Source: an uncultured Reyranella sp. (lineage in GTDB: Bacteria > Pseudomonadota > Alphaproteobacteria > Reyranellales > Reyranellaceae). From it: DNA of 37,146 nucleotides. Below, one piece after another: positions 1 to 6,850 of this stretch. Each line of letters begins with the position of its first letter. Positions within the stretch are counted from its first letter, which is position 1. Under the pieces are notes generated by a model, which was not told where the DNA came from, searched no databases, and was given only the letters and a program-made list of their open reading frames with translations. The stretch is from the NCBI GenBank assembly GCA_937915145.1, contig CALDNT010000185.1, positions 1-37,146 of the forward strand. The letters run 5' to 3'. A program made the translations under genes and the position numbers.

Positions 1-146
1 GGACGACCCTCGCCATCGTGGAACCTGACGCTGGGCAGTTCCTTCGGCGATTGGTGGAGGGCGAGCCCCGGCGACGCCGCGGCAACCGATTCCACGCCCG
101 CCACGGGGGCAAGCATGAGCAGAAGCAGAAGGCCGGCGACCTTCAC
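1..146 (-). CDS. Exported TlpA/redoxin-family protein (3' part outside window)
   Basis: Only the first 48 codons are visible. The frame opens with GTG at 144-146, which overlaps the TGA stop of the upstream redoxin gene (143-145) in a GTGA arrangement, so the two are probably translationally coupled. The N-terminus is a typical signal peptide: a short MKVAG start, a run of leucines (LLLLLML), then small residues around position 25. After it comes LPSVRFHDGEGRP, which resembles the stretch just before the first beta strand of TlpA-type thioredoxins (P..F.D..GRP). The CxxC motif would lie outside the window. The likely role is periplasmic thiol-disulfide exchange together with the neighbouring CcmG-like protein. 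The family call rests on this short segment and on context. Confidence 0.6.
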   Translation of the reverse strand, partial: MKVAGLLLLLMLAPVAGVESVAAASPGLALHQSPKELPSVRFHDGEGR

Positions 147-793
147 GACGGTCGTCCGTCGCCCGTTCGGCGCAGGCGCTCGATCAGCGGCATGAACGTG
201 CCGTCAAGGATCTGCTCCGTCAGCGGGCCGGCATACTTCAGCATGACCCGCCCGTCCGCGCTGACGACATAGGTTTCGGGAACGCCGTACAGGCCCCATT
301 CGATGCCGACCCGGCCATCACGATCGGCGCCGGCGCGCGCATAGGGATCGCCGAACGTGTCCAGCCAGCGCGCCGCATCCGCCGGCGCGTCCTTGTAGTT
401 TATGCCGTGGACCGCCACGGCTCCGGATCGCGCCAGTTCCATGAAAATCGGATGCTCGGCGCGGCAGGCCACGCACCACGAGGCGAAGAAGTTGACCAGG
501 GAGACTTCGCCCTGAAGGTCGGCGCTCGACAGACCAAGTGCGCGACCCTGCACCGGCGGCAGGCTGAACGCGGGTACCCGCCGACCGATAAGCGTCGATG
601 GCAGCCTACCCGGATCGCGTGTCAGTCCCCATCCGAGCGTGACCGATAGCCCCGCAAAGCCGGCGACCGGCGCGGCGAAGAGCAGCCGGCGGCGCAGGGC
701 GCCGCTTGCTGCCTCCTCGGGCACCGACTCGGTGTCTGTCACCACTTGTTGTTCGGGCATGACGCTGGACTCCTTCGTTGCCCCGTCATCCAT
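143..793 (-). CDS. CcmG/DsbE-like thiol:disulfide interchange protein
   Basis: A membrane-anchored periplasmic thioredoxin of 216 residues. An N-terminal hydrophobic segment (about residues 37-56, after RRR) is followed by a redoxin domain with the active site WCVAC (C107, C110) and the cis-proline loop GVPET (P172). These are hallmarks of CcmG/DsbE/TlpA proteins, which reduce disulfides in the periplasm. No cytochrome c maturation genes are seen nearby. The gene sits behind a multicopper oxidase and a DUF411 protein, so it more likely keeps metal-binding cysteines reduced or helps copper delivery (inference). The ATG at 793 abuts the upstream TGA. A second ATG at 760 has a better ribosome binding site (AAGGAG, 9 nt away) and could be the true start. 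Confidence 0.85.
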   Translation of the reverse strand: MDDGATKESSVMPEQQVVTDTESVPEEAASGALRRRLLFAAPVAGFAGLSVTLGWGLTRDPGRLPSTLIGRRVPAFSLPPVQGRALGLSSADLQGEVSLVNFFASWCVACRAEHPIFMELARSGAVAVHGINYKDAPADAARWLDTFGDPYARAGADRDGRVGIEWGLYGVPETYVVSADGRVMLKYAGPLTEQILDGTFMPLIERLRRTGDGRPS

Positions 794-1243
794 TCATTCC
801 TTGGCGTAGATCGTCGGCGCGCCGCCATCCTTGGGCAGCGCATAGACGACGAACGGCCCCGACTTGGCGCCGCCCATGCCGGGCGAACCGGCCGGCATGC
901 CAGGCAGGGTGATACCCTTGATCGGCGGCCGCTCCGACAACAGCCGACGCACGACGTTCACGGGCACGTGGCCATCGATCACATAGCCGTCAATGAACAT
1001 CGCGTGGCAGCCTTCGAGCTTTTCGGGCACGCCGGCCTTGCGGTTGATGGTTTCAAGATCGTTGGTCGGCTTGACCGTGACGTCGAAGCCATTGCCGCGC
1101 ATATATTCGGCGTAGCCCTCGCAGCAGCCGCATTGCGGGTTCTTGTAGAGCATGGCCTTGAGTGGGCCCTTGGGCGGATCGCCGGCATAAGCCGCGGCGA
1201 TGCCCGCGAACATCAGGGCGACAACAAGAAGAATGCGACGCAT
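794..1243 (-). CDS. DUF411 periplasmic metal-binding protein
   Basis: A 149-residue exported protein with a signal peptide (residues 1-20, ending AYA). The mature part carries the DUF411 pattern: an N-terminal CGCC cluster (C38, C40, C41) after YKNPQ, a C79-H80 pair (GCHAMFIDGYVIDGHVP), H92, and the Met-containing tail LPGMPAGSPGM. DUF411 proteins are common in copper and silver resistance loci and are thought to bind metal in the periplasm; their biochemistry is little known. The ATG at 1243 is chosen over the in-frame ATG at 1291 because GGAGA lies about 8 nt upstream and the signal peptide then begins directly (MRRILLVVALMF). It lies between the multicopper oxidase and the CcmG-like gene in one apparent operon. 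Confidence 0.85.
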   Translation of the reverse strand: MRRILLVVALMFAGIAAAYAGDPPKGPLKAMLYKNPQCGCCEGYAEYMRGNGFDVTVKPTNDLETINRKAGVPEKLEGCHAMFIDGYVIDGHVPVNVVRRLLSERPPIKGITLPGMPAGSPGMGGAKSGPFVVYALPKDGGAPTIYAKE

Positions 1244-1291
1244 GACTGGTCTCCTTTCACTGGTTGTTTGATCTGTCGATCGGATGAGCAT

Positions 1292-2713
1292 TCATCGAGT
1301 GGGTTTGCCCGGTGTGGAATCCTCGATCCGCAGAATGGCCATCAGGCCCGCCGCCTGATGGTCGGTGACATGGCAATGCAGCATCCAGTCGCCCGGATTA
1401 TCGGCGACGAACGCCACATCGACGGTCTCCTTCGGGGCGACGAGCACGGTGTCGGCCCACTGGTTGTGGGAGACGGGCGCGCCATTGCGGCTGAGAACAC
1501 GGAAGCTGTGGCCGTGCAGATGCATGGGGTGGAGCCATGCCGTGTCGTTGCGCAGCCTCAGCACATAGCTGCGGCCGAGTTCGAGCGTCGTGGCCGGCGC
1601 CATGCCGGCATGGCCATCGCCGGTCATCGACACGCCGTTGATCGCCCAGGCCGCGCTGCCCATGCCGCGCATGCCCCCCATCATGCCGCCCTGCAGCACC
1701 AATTCGCGGCGATCGGCCGCCGCGAGATCGGGCTCGGGCAACGGATTGCGCGGCAAGCGGAGCGGCGCCCCGTCGCGATGCGCCCGCACCGGCGCATCCT
1801 TGTCGTAGGCAAGATGAAGCAGCACGTACTTCAGGTCATCGTCGTAGTCGTCGGTCACCGCGTAGCGCCGGCCAGGAATACCCTGCATGTCGAGCACGAC
1901 GTCGATCCGCATCGCCGGCGCCAGCATCAGGCGGCCATTCTCCGGTTCGTGCGGATCGCATGGCTGGCCGTCGATCGCCACCACGACGGGACGGTGCCCC
2001 TCGAAGCGCAGCGCCATGATGCGGGCGAGCGCGGTGTTGAGGAGGCGCAGGCGGATGCGCTCGCCGGCGCGTACCGGTTCGTCCGGCGGCACGACGCCGT
2101 TCACCGTGACGGTGTTGCCGACGCGACCGGACATCGCCGCTTCCATGCGATTGCCGAAGCCGGCCGCGATCTGGCCATCGGGCCGAAGCCGCCAATCCAT
2201 GATCATCCACAGCAATTCGCGGTCTACCGGTACCGGCGTGCGCTCCTCGACGATCAGGGCTCCGGCCAGGCCGCGGCCAAGCTGCTGCAGGCTGTTGGCG
2301 TGCGGGTGATACCAGAAGGTGCCGGCGTCGGGCGGAGTGAACTGGTAGACGAACTTCTCGCCCGGCCGGATCGGCGGCTGCGAGATGCCGGGAACGCCAT
2401 CCATGCCGATCGGCAACCGGATGCCGTGCCAGTGAACGGTGGTGTCCTGGTCGAGCCTGTTCTCGACCACGATCGAGACCGGCTCGCCCTGGCGCACCCG
2501 CAGTGTCGGCCCCGGCACGCTGCCGCCGTATGCCCATACATCGGTCGCTTGCCGGCCGCTGCCGGTCAGCGCGGCCTGCGCGGGGCCTGCGACGAGAGTA
2601 TAGCTCTGGTTCGCCCTTGCCGGTCGCGGACGAGCGACCCCCAACACGGCAAACCCGACGCCTGACACAAGTATTGTCCGGCGCGACAACAGTCCGACAC
2701 GATCGGTACTCAC
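1292..2713 (-). CDS. Tat-exported multicopper oxidase (CopA/CueO-like)
   Basis: A 473-residue three-domain laccase-type oxidase. All copper-binding motifs are visible: HWHG (94-97), WYHPH (134-138), HPMHLHGH (395-402) and HCHVTDHQ (446-453), with M458 as the likely axial ligand of type 1 copper. A twin-arginine signal (SRRTIL, R11-R12) points to folded export by Tat. A Met-rich loop (MMGGMRGMG) resembles the copper-sensing inserts of CueO-type cuprous oxidases. The expected role is periplasmic oxidation of Cu(I) to the less toxic Cu(II). I place the start at GTG 2711-2713 because GAGGAGGGAG lies just upstream; an ATG at 2752 is possible but adds a non-signal-like tail. It shares its direction with the DUF411 and redoxin genes. 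Confidence 0.93.
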   Translation of the reverse strand: MSTDRVGLLSRRTILVSGVGFAVLGVARPRPARANQSYTLVAGPAQAALTGSGRQATDVWAYGGSVPGPTLRVRQGEPVSIVVENRLDQDTTVHWHGIRLPIGMDGVPGISQPPIRPGEKFVYQFTPPDAGTFWYHPHANSLQQLGRGLAGALIVEERTPVPVDRELLWMIMDWRLRPDGQIAAGFGNRMEAAMSGRVGNTVTVNGVVPPDEPVRAGERIRLRLLNTALARIMALRFEGHRPVVVAIDGQPCDPHEPENGRLMLAPAMRIDVVLDMQGIPGRRYAVTDDYDDDLKYVLLHLAYDKDAPVRAHRDGAPLRLPRNPLPEPDLAAADRRELVLQGGMMGGMRGMGSAAWAINGVSMTGDGHAGMAPATTLELGRSYVLRLRNDTAWLHPMHLHGHSFRVLSRNGAPVSHNQWADTVLVAPKETVDVAFVADNPGDWMLHCHVTDHQAAGLMAILRIEDSTPGKPTR

Positions 2714-2808
2714 GGCTCGCTCCCTCCTCAATGGCGATGGATGGCCGCACACCCAGGCGGGCGCGTGGCCTCATCCCTGATCAGCCGACAACGGCAACCA
2801 GGGTCGCG

Positions 2809-3165
2809 TTAGCCGAGGATGTTGAGTCTGGGAGGGTAGGGATCGGGCGCAGGCGCCCAGCCGGCAAGCGAAGGCTGAGCGAACGTGGGCACGTCAACGC
2901 CGTCGATTCGGAGTGCAACGAGGACTTGCGGCAGCGCGGCGACAACCTGGGCCGAACAAATCGCCGAGTTGCAACCTGACGCCTTCATGTCGGAAGTACC
3001 GCCGCCGCAGTCGGAGCACTTGCCTCCATCGGCAACGCCCATACCGGATGCCATGGCCATTCTAGCTGCCATGTCAGAGGCCTGAACGGAGGCCGCACTC
3101 ATGCTCACGGCAAACACCAGCCCCAGAAGCGGGGTCAGTATTCTTCTCAGCCACGAGCGGTTCAT
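2809..3165 (-). CDS. Small exported Cys/Met-rich protein, possible metal binder
   Basis: An unrecognised protein of 118 residues. A signal peptide (residues 1-30: RR, then a hydrophobic run, ending VQAS) precedes a Met-rich stretch (MAARMAMASGMG) and a cysteine cluster C50-x2-C53 ... C65-x4-C70. It ends in a proline-rich tail (WAPAPDPYPPR). The gene at 5147-5485 has the same layout and a matching tail (LSPPPEPFPPR), so the two look like a paralogous pair. It is the first gene of the leftward copper operon. In position and style it recalls the small CopL proteins upstream of copA in Xanthomonas, but I see no firm homology. A periplasmic copper-binding or sensing role is inference. Confidence 0.7.
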   Translation of the reverse strand: MNRSWLRRILTPLLGLVFAVSMSAASVQASDMAARMAMASGMGVADGGKCSDCGGGTSDMKASGCNSAICSAQVVAALPQVLVALRIDGVDVPTFAQPSLAGWAPAPDPYPPRLNILG

Positions 3166-3242
3166 GATCGACAGGATGAACGAACGAATCTCGATCGCAA
3201 GCGATATCCTGTCACAGAGGCGTGAGCTTCCGCCGCGAAGAC

Positions 3243-3261
3243 CTGGCGTCAGGCACGCCAG
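3243..3261. promoter_or_regulatory. Inverted repeat in the divergent copper/thioredoxin intergenic region
   Basis: In the 188 bp between the leftward copper operon (start 3165) and the rightward thioredoxin gene (start 3354) there is a perfect 7-bp inverted repeat, CTGGCGT / ACGCCAG, separated by 5 nt. A second small palindrome, ATCGC-AA-GCGAT, lies at 3194-3205. Either could be an operator for the leftward genes, for which I see no MerR-type promoter. No binding protein can be named from sequence. Confidence 0.3.
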
Positions 3262-3295
3262 ACCAATTCACAGTGTCACTGCATGGCTTCACCGC

Positions 3296-3327
3296 TTGAC
3301 TCTGGAGTCGCCTCCAACCGCTACGCT
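3296..3327 (+). promoter_or_regulatory. MerR-family promoter/operator upstream of the small thioredoxin gene
   Basis: A -35 box TTGACT (3296-3301) and a -10-like TACGCT (3322-3327) are separated by 20 bp, longer than the normal 17 bp. This is the hallmark of promoters activated by MerR-type regulators. The spacer begins CTGGAG-TC-GCCTCC, a partly degenerate dyad related to the ZntR-type ACTCTGGAG half-site. It lies 26 bp before the ATG at 3354. The regulator is most likely the MerR protein encoded at 3692-4102. Confidence 0.75.
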
Positions 3328-3353
3328 TGCGTTACCATCCAACGGAGGAACCC

Positions 3354-3617
3354 ATGGCCAAACGGAAGATCGAGATTTTCAGCGCTGGCTGCGATGTTTG
3401 CCAGGACGTGATCAACCAGGTGACGGCAGCGGCCTGCCCGTCGTGCGACGTGAGCGTCGTGCCGATGACCGACATCAACCAGGCGGCGCGCGCCAAGGCG
3501 CTCGGCGTGCAGTCGCTGCCGGCCGTCGTCATCGACGGCAAACTGGCGAGCTGCTGCTCGGGCCGCGGCATCGATCTGGCGGTCCTGCGCGGTGCCGGCC
3601 TCGGCCGCGCCGACTGA
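3354..3617 (+). CDS. Small thioredoxin-like protein with CxxC and extra cysteine pairs
   Basis: An 87-residue cytoplasmic thioredoxin/glutaredoxin-fold protein with no signal peptide. The active-site motif is C13-D-V-C16 after a short beta strand (KIEIFSAG). The cis-proline region is LPAVVIDGKL. Four further cysteines, C28-x2-C31 and the adjacent pair C67-C68, are unusual for thioredoxins and could bind a thiophilic metal. The ATG at 3354 has a good GGAGG ribosome binding site. The gene is preceded by a MerR-type promoter and followed by the MerR gene itself, so it should be metal-induced. A role in intracellular metal trafficking or thiol reduction with the CcdA-like protein downstream is inference. 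Confidence 0.8.
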   Translation: MAKRKIEIFSAGCDVCQDVINQVTAAACPSCDVSVVPMTDINQAARAKALGVQSLPAVVIDGKLASCCSGRGIDLAVLRGAGLGRAD

Positions 3618-3635
3618 ACACCGGAATACCCGACC

Positions 3636-3667
3636 TTGACCCTGGAGCCGGCTCCAGGGTGTATCAT
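3636..3667 (+). promoter_or_regulatory. Near-ideal ZntR-type MerR promoter upstream of the merR gene
   Basis: The -35 TTGACC (3636-3641) and -10 TATCAT (3662-3667) are 20 bp apart. Between and partly overlapping them is a perfect 20-bp palindrome, CCCTGGAGCC / GGCTCCAGGG (3640-3659). This closely follows the known zntR/pbrR-type operator layout (TTGAC-CTGGAG...CTCCAG-GTGTAT). It sits 24 bp before the regulator's ATG, on the same strand, implying autoregulation and co-induction of the genes downstream. Confidence 0.9.
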
Positions 3668-3691
3668 CGCCGCCGAAGCGGAGGAGCCCCC

Positions 3692-4102
3692 ATGCTCACC
3701 ATCGGCAAGGCCGCGGCGCAAGCCCGCGTTACACCCGACACCTTGCGCTATTACGAGCGCGAAGGCCTGATCCAGCCGGCGGACAAGACGGCATCCGGCT
3801 ACCGGCTTTACGACCATGAGCAGGTCCGTCGCCTGAAGTTCATCCGGCAGGCGCAGGAATGCGGCTTCGCGCTCGCCGATATTCGTACCCTTCTTGCGGT
3901 TCGCGCCCAGCCCGCCGCCTGCTGCGGCGACGTTCGCCAGGTTGCCATCGAGAAGAAGCTTCAGATCGAAGGCAAGATCAGGACGATGAAGGCCATGTCG
4001 CGGGCCCTCGACAGCCTGATCGCCGACTGCGCGAGCGAGACCATGCCGGTCGGAGACTGCCCCATCCTGGCGGCGCTCGACAAAGCTGCAGCCCGGGCAT
4101 GA
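3692..4102 (+). CDS. MerR-family heavy-metal regulator (ZntR/CadR/PbrR-like)
   Basis: A 136-residue transcription activator. The N-terminal winged helix (ITIGKAA-type start, then TPDTLRYYEREGLI at about 14-27 and SGYRLYDHEQVRRLKFI) is textbook MerR. A dimerisation helix follows. Metal-ligand cysteines are C77-C78, C113 and C123. The C113-x9-C123 spacing and the ending CPILAAL match ZntR and PbrR, which sense divalent ions; CueR has a shorter C-x7-C loop and no Cys near 78. So despite its copper-gene neighbours this regulator probably senses Zn, Cd, Pb or Hg (inference). Its own promoter has a perfect MerR dyad. The stop overlaps the next ATG in an ATGA. Confidence 0.93.
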   Translation: MLTIGKAAAQARVTPDTLRYYEREGLIQPADKTASGYRLYDHEQVRRLKFIRQAQECGFALADIRTLLAVRAQPAACCGDVRQVAIEKKLQIEGKIRTMKAMSRALDSLIADCASETMPVGDCPILAALDKAAARA

Positions 4103-4377
4103 CGGCGGTGGCGCCGACGAGACTCGAACTCTTCCGCGCCGCCGGCTGCGCTGCCTGCGACGCGGCACGCGGCGCTCTCAAGGCGGCCGCACTGGAAGAA
4201 GACGCCGATCTCGTCTGGCGCGACGTCGATGTCCTCGACGAACTCGACCATGCCGTCGAACTGGGCGTGCTGACTCTGCCGGCGATCGCCATCGACGGCC
4301 AACTGGTGTTCACCTCGTTGCCGACGCCCGCCGAACTGCGTGCGGCGCTGGCGCGGTACCGGACGGCCAGGCGCTGA
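4099..4377 (+). CDS. Small thioredoxin/glutaredoxin-like CxxC protein
   Basis: A 92-residue soluble protein with the thioredoxin-fold start LELFRAAG, the active site C17-A-A-C20 and a cis-proline strand LPAIAIDGQLVF. No signal peptide is visible. The ATG overlaps the merR stop (ATGA), so it is translated with the regulator. With the similar gene at 3354 it forms a pair of metal-induced small redoxins around merR, followed 1 nt later by the CcdA-like gene. The set looks like an electron relay from cytoplasmic thioredoxin through the membrane protein. The exact partner is not known from sequence. Confidence 0.8.
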   Translation: MTAVAPTRLELFRAAGCAACDAARGALKAAALEEDADLVWRDVDVLDELDHAVELGVLTLPAIAIDGQLVFTSLPTPAELRAALARYRTARR

Positions 4378-4378
4378 A

Positions 4379-5074
4379 ATGGAGGGAGAGGCGCTGCGGC
4401 AGGCCGTCGAGGCGGCGGGGCCCTTCGCCCTGGCGATTGCGCTCGTCGCCGGCCTGGTCTTCAGCTTCAACCCCGTGGCGCTGGCGGCCATTCCGGTGGC
4501 TCTCGCCTATGTGACGAAGGCGCGCCACCCCAAACAGGCCGCCGTTTTCGGGGTGGCCTTCGTGGCGGCTATGCTGGCGACGCACGTCCTTCTCGGCGTT
4601 GTCGCGGGCATCGGGGGGAGCTGGATCGAAGCCGCGATCGGCAACTGGTGGAACCTCGCGATCGGACCACTGCTGATTGTCCTGGGACTGATGTGGCCGG
4701 GCTGGCTGCGCATCCCCCTGCCGGCCATTGCCTTTCGGGCCAACCGGCCGTCGGGCCTATTGGGCGCCCTGTTGTTCGGTGCCATCTTCTCCGTGGCGAT
4801 CTGTCCGGTTTGCACGCCAGCGCTGCTGGTGCTGACCGGCGTGGCGCTGGCGTCGGGGTCGCCGCTTTTCGGAGGGCTCCTGCTGCTGGCCTTCGCGATG
4901 GGCCGTGCCGTTCCCGTCGCCGCCGGCGCCTGGATGGTGGGATGGGCACGACAGCGGCCGCAGCTTGCGGCCTACCGCCGCGGCTTCGAGATCGCGGGCG
5001 GCCTTGTGTTGGTGATTTCCGGCTTCTACCTCCTCAACGCCTACTTCTTCTGGCTGCCGGCCCTGGCAATCTGA
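4379..5074 (+). CDS. CcdA/DsbD-type membrane thiol transporter, atypical cysteines
   Basis: A 231-residue membrane protein with about six hydrophobic segments (roughly 15-45, 55-78, 92-110, 126-158, 163-188, 205-228). The overall layout and the TM1 and TM4 start motifs are those of CcdA/DsbD, which pass electrons from cytoplasmic thioredoxin to periplasmic redoxins. In normal CcdA each of TM1 and TM4 carries one reactive cysteine next to proline. Here TM1 reads FSFNPVALAAIPV with no cysteine, while TM4 has two, C142-P-V-C145-T-P. This may be a family variant with a different mechanism, or a metal-transporting derivative. It follows two small CxxC proteins and would fit as their membrane partner. 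Confidence 0.8.
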   Translation: MEGEALRQAVEAAGPFALAIALVAGLVFSFNPVALAAIPVALAYVTKARHPKQAAVFGVAFVAAMLATHVLLGVVAGIGGSWIEAAIGNWWNLAIGPLLIVLGLMWPGWLRIPLPAIAFRANRPSGLLGALLFGAIFSVAICPVCTPALLVLTGVALASGSPLFGGLLLLAFAMGRAVPVAAGAWMVGWARQRPQLAAYRRGFEIAGGLVLVISGFYLLNAYFFWLPALAI

Positions 5075-5146
5075 ACCGCCATCGCCGACCTGTGACACCG
5101 ACGTGATTGGCATTTGCCGGCAATCTGTCCCAAATGGCAGTCGTCG

Positions 5147-5485
5147 ATGGTCAGATTTCGCCTCCTCGCCGGTCTTTTGGGTTGCCTCGCCGCTTTGGTG
5201 GCTGGCCTGCCGGCGCAGGCATATGTGTCGTCGGCAAAGACCGCCGCCGGCACGACCGACGCCGCCCTCTCGGAACCGTGTCCGCACTGCGCCGAGTGCA
5301 GCGGTACCACGTGCCCTCCCAACGCCACCGAGTGCGGGGCGATCTGCGTGAAAGGTGCGCCAGCGCCCGGAGCCGACGAGTCGGCCCTTGCAGGCGTGTC
5401 GCCTCCCGGCAGCACCTGGTCTTCCCGGGCGCAGGTCCTGAGCGGCCTGTCGCCTCCTCCCGAACCTTTCCCGCCCCGATCCTGA
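5147..5485 (+). CDS. Small exported Cys-rich protein, possible metal binder
   Basis: An unrecognised 112-residue protein. A signal peptide (residues 1-25, ending PAQA) is followed by a dense cysteine cluster, C45-x2-C48-x2-C51-x4-C56-x6-C63-x3-C67. The proline-rich tail LSPPPEPFPPR closely resembles the tail of the protein at 2809-3165. The ATG at 5147 is preferred over that at 5114 because the signal peptide then starts properly (MVRFRLLAGLLG). It lies between the CcdA-like gene and cusB, in the same direction. A metal-binding role in the periplasm is inferred from cysteine content and context. Confidence 0.7.
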   Translation: MVRFRLLAGLLGCLAALVAGLPAQAYVSSAKTAAGTTDAALSEPCPHCAECSGTTCPPNATECGAICVKGAPAPGADESALAGVSPPGSTWSSRAQVLSGLSPPPEPFPPRS

Positions 5486-5560
5486 CCGGCTGACGGTCGA
5501 TCCAGCGTGGTGTGTCGCCGCGCGCGCGATGGCGTGCGCGGCAGGTGGAAGGGTTATCCG

Positions 5561-6850
5561 ATGTCGAAGAGTTCCGATTCACGGTCGGGCCGCGGTCTCG
5601 TGCTCGTGGCGCTGGCCGTCGTCCTGGGTGTCGCCGGTGGCGCAGGCGTTGTGCTGTGGGCGTGGAAAGGTCCGGGCTCGCTCGCGCCGGCGGCCATTGC
5701 CGAAGCAGCCGCCAGTGAGGCGCCGTCCGGCGCCTGCGGCGGCGGCAAGGTCAAGTACTACCGCAACCCGATGGGCGCGCCCGACACCTCGCCGGTCCCG
5801 AAAAAAGACTCGATGCAGATGGATTACATCCCGGTCTGCGAGGATGAGGGCGGCTCGGACGGCAGCAGTGCCGTCAAAGTGAACCTCGACCGCGTCCAGC
5901 GGCTGGGCGTGCGCAGCGAAGCGGTCGAGGAGCGCGCACTGTCGCGCAGCGTCCGCGCCTTTGCCACCGTGCAGTTCGACGAACGCCGCCAGACCGTGAT
6001 CGCGCCCAAGTTCGGCGGCTGGATCGAGAAGCTCCATGTCAACGCCACCGGTGACGCCGTCGTGGCCGGCCAGCCGCTGTTCGACATCTACAGTCCCGAG
6101 CTCAACGTGCTGCAGCAGGAATTCCTGATGGCCAATCGCCTACAAGGTCCGCAGGGCATCGGCGATACACGCCTGCGCAACATGGATTATCCCGAGCGCG
6201 AGCTGGAGAAGCTGCGCCGCGGCGAGCGGCCGGCGCGCACCATCGCCATACCCGCGCCGGCGGCCGGCACGGTGGTGGAAAAGATGGCGGTCGAGGGCAT
6301 GCGCTTCCAGCCCGGCGAGACCCTGTTCCGGATCACCGACACCTCGTCGATGTGGGTCCAGGCCGAGATCTACGAACAGGACCTCGCCTTCGTGAAGGTC
6401 GGCGATGCCGCGACCGTCACCGTCAACGCCTTTCCCGACCGCCCCTTTCCCGGCCGCGTCACCTTCATCTACCCGACCGTCGGCAAGGACAGCCGCACGG
6501 CGCGGCTCAGGATCGAAGTGGCAAATCCCGATGGCCTGCTGCGCGCCGACATGGCAGCGACCGTGGACATCGACTCGCCGATCGCCGGCCGCTGGGTGGC
6601 CGTGCCCGACTCGGCGATCATCGACAGCGGCCGGCGGCAGGTCGTGCTGGTCGAACTCGGCGCCGGCCGTTACGAGCCGCGACAGGTGAAGCTGGGCGCG
6701 CGCGTGCCGGGCTACGTGCAGGTGCTGGAGGGGCTGAAGGCCGGTGAGCGGGTCGTGACATCGGCGACCTTCCTGATCGACGCCGAGAGCAACATCAGGG
6801 CGGCGCTGGCGGCCTTCACGGCGGGCACCGAAACGGGAGCGACCAAGTGA
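5561..6850 (+). CDS. cusB: CusB-like periplasmic adaptor of a heavy-metal RND efflux pump
   Basis: A 429-residue membrane-fusion protein. A transmembrane anchor or signal lies at about 11-35. Next comes a heavy-metal-binding domain (about 64-95) of the type found in CusB and some P-type ATPases: YYRNPMG ... KKDSMQMDYIPVC, with M71, M85, M87 and C93 as likely soft-metal ligands. The barrel-sandwich/lipoyl and beta-barrel domains follow (VIAPKFGGWIEKLHV; IPAPAAGTVVEKMAVEGMRF). It links the inner-membrane pump to an outer-membrane channel and probably hands metal to CusA. The stop overlaps the GTG start of the pump gene (GTGA). The ATG at 5561 is preceded by GGAAGGG. Confidence 0.92.
   Translation: MSKSSDSRSGRGLVLVALAVVLGVAGGAGVVLWAWKGPGSLAPAAIAEAAASEAPSGACGGGKVKYYRNPMGAPDTSPVPKKDSMQMDYIPVCEDEGGSDGSSAVKVNLDRVQRLGVRSEAVEERALSRSVRAFATVQFDERRQTVIAPKFGGWIEKLHVNATGDAVVAGQPLFDIYSPELNVLQQEFLMANRLQGPQGIGDTRLRNMDYPERELEKLRRGERPARTIAIPAPAAGTVVEKMAVEGMRFQPGETLFRITDTSSMWVQAEIYEQDLAFVKVGDAATVTVNAFPDRPFPGRVTFIYPTVGKDSRTARLRIEVANPDGLLRADMAATVDIDSPIAGRWVAVPDSAIIDSGRRQVVLVELGAGRYEPRQVKLGARVPGYVQVLEGLKAGERVVTSATFLIDAESNIRAALAAFTAGTETGATK

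Noticed and set aside
143-793. CcmG-like protein as evidence of a cytochrome c maturation operon
   Set aside because: No other ccm genes are visible and the gene is coupled to DUF411 and multicopper oxidase genes.
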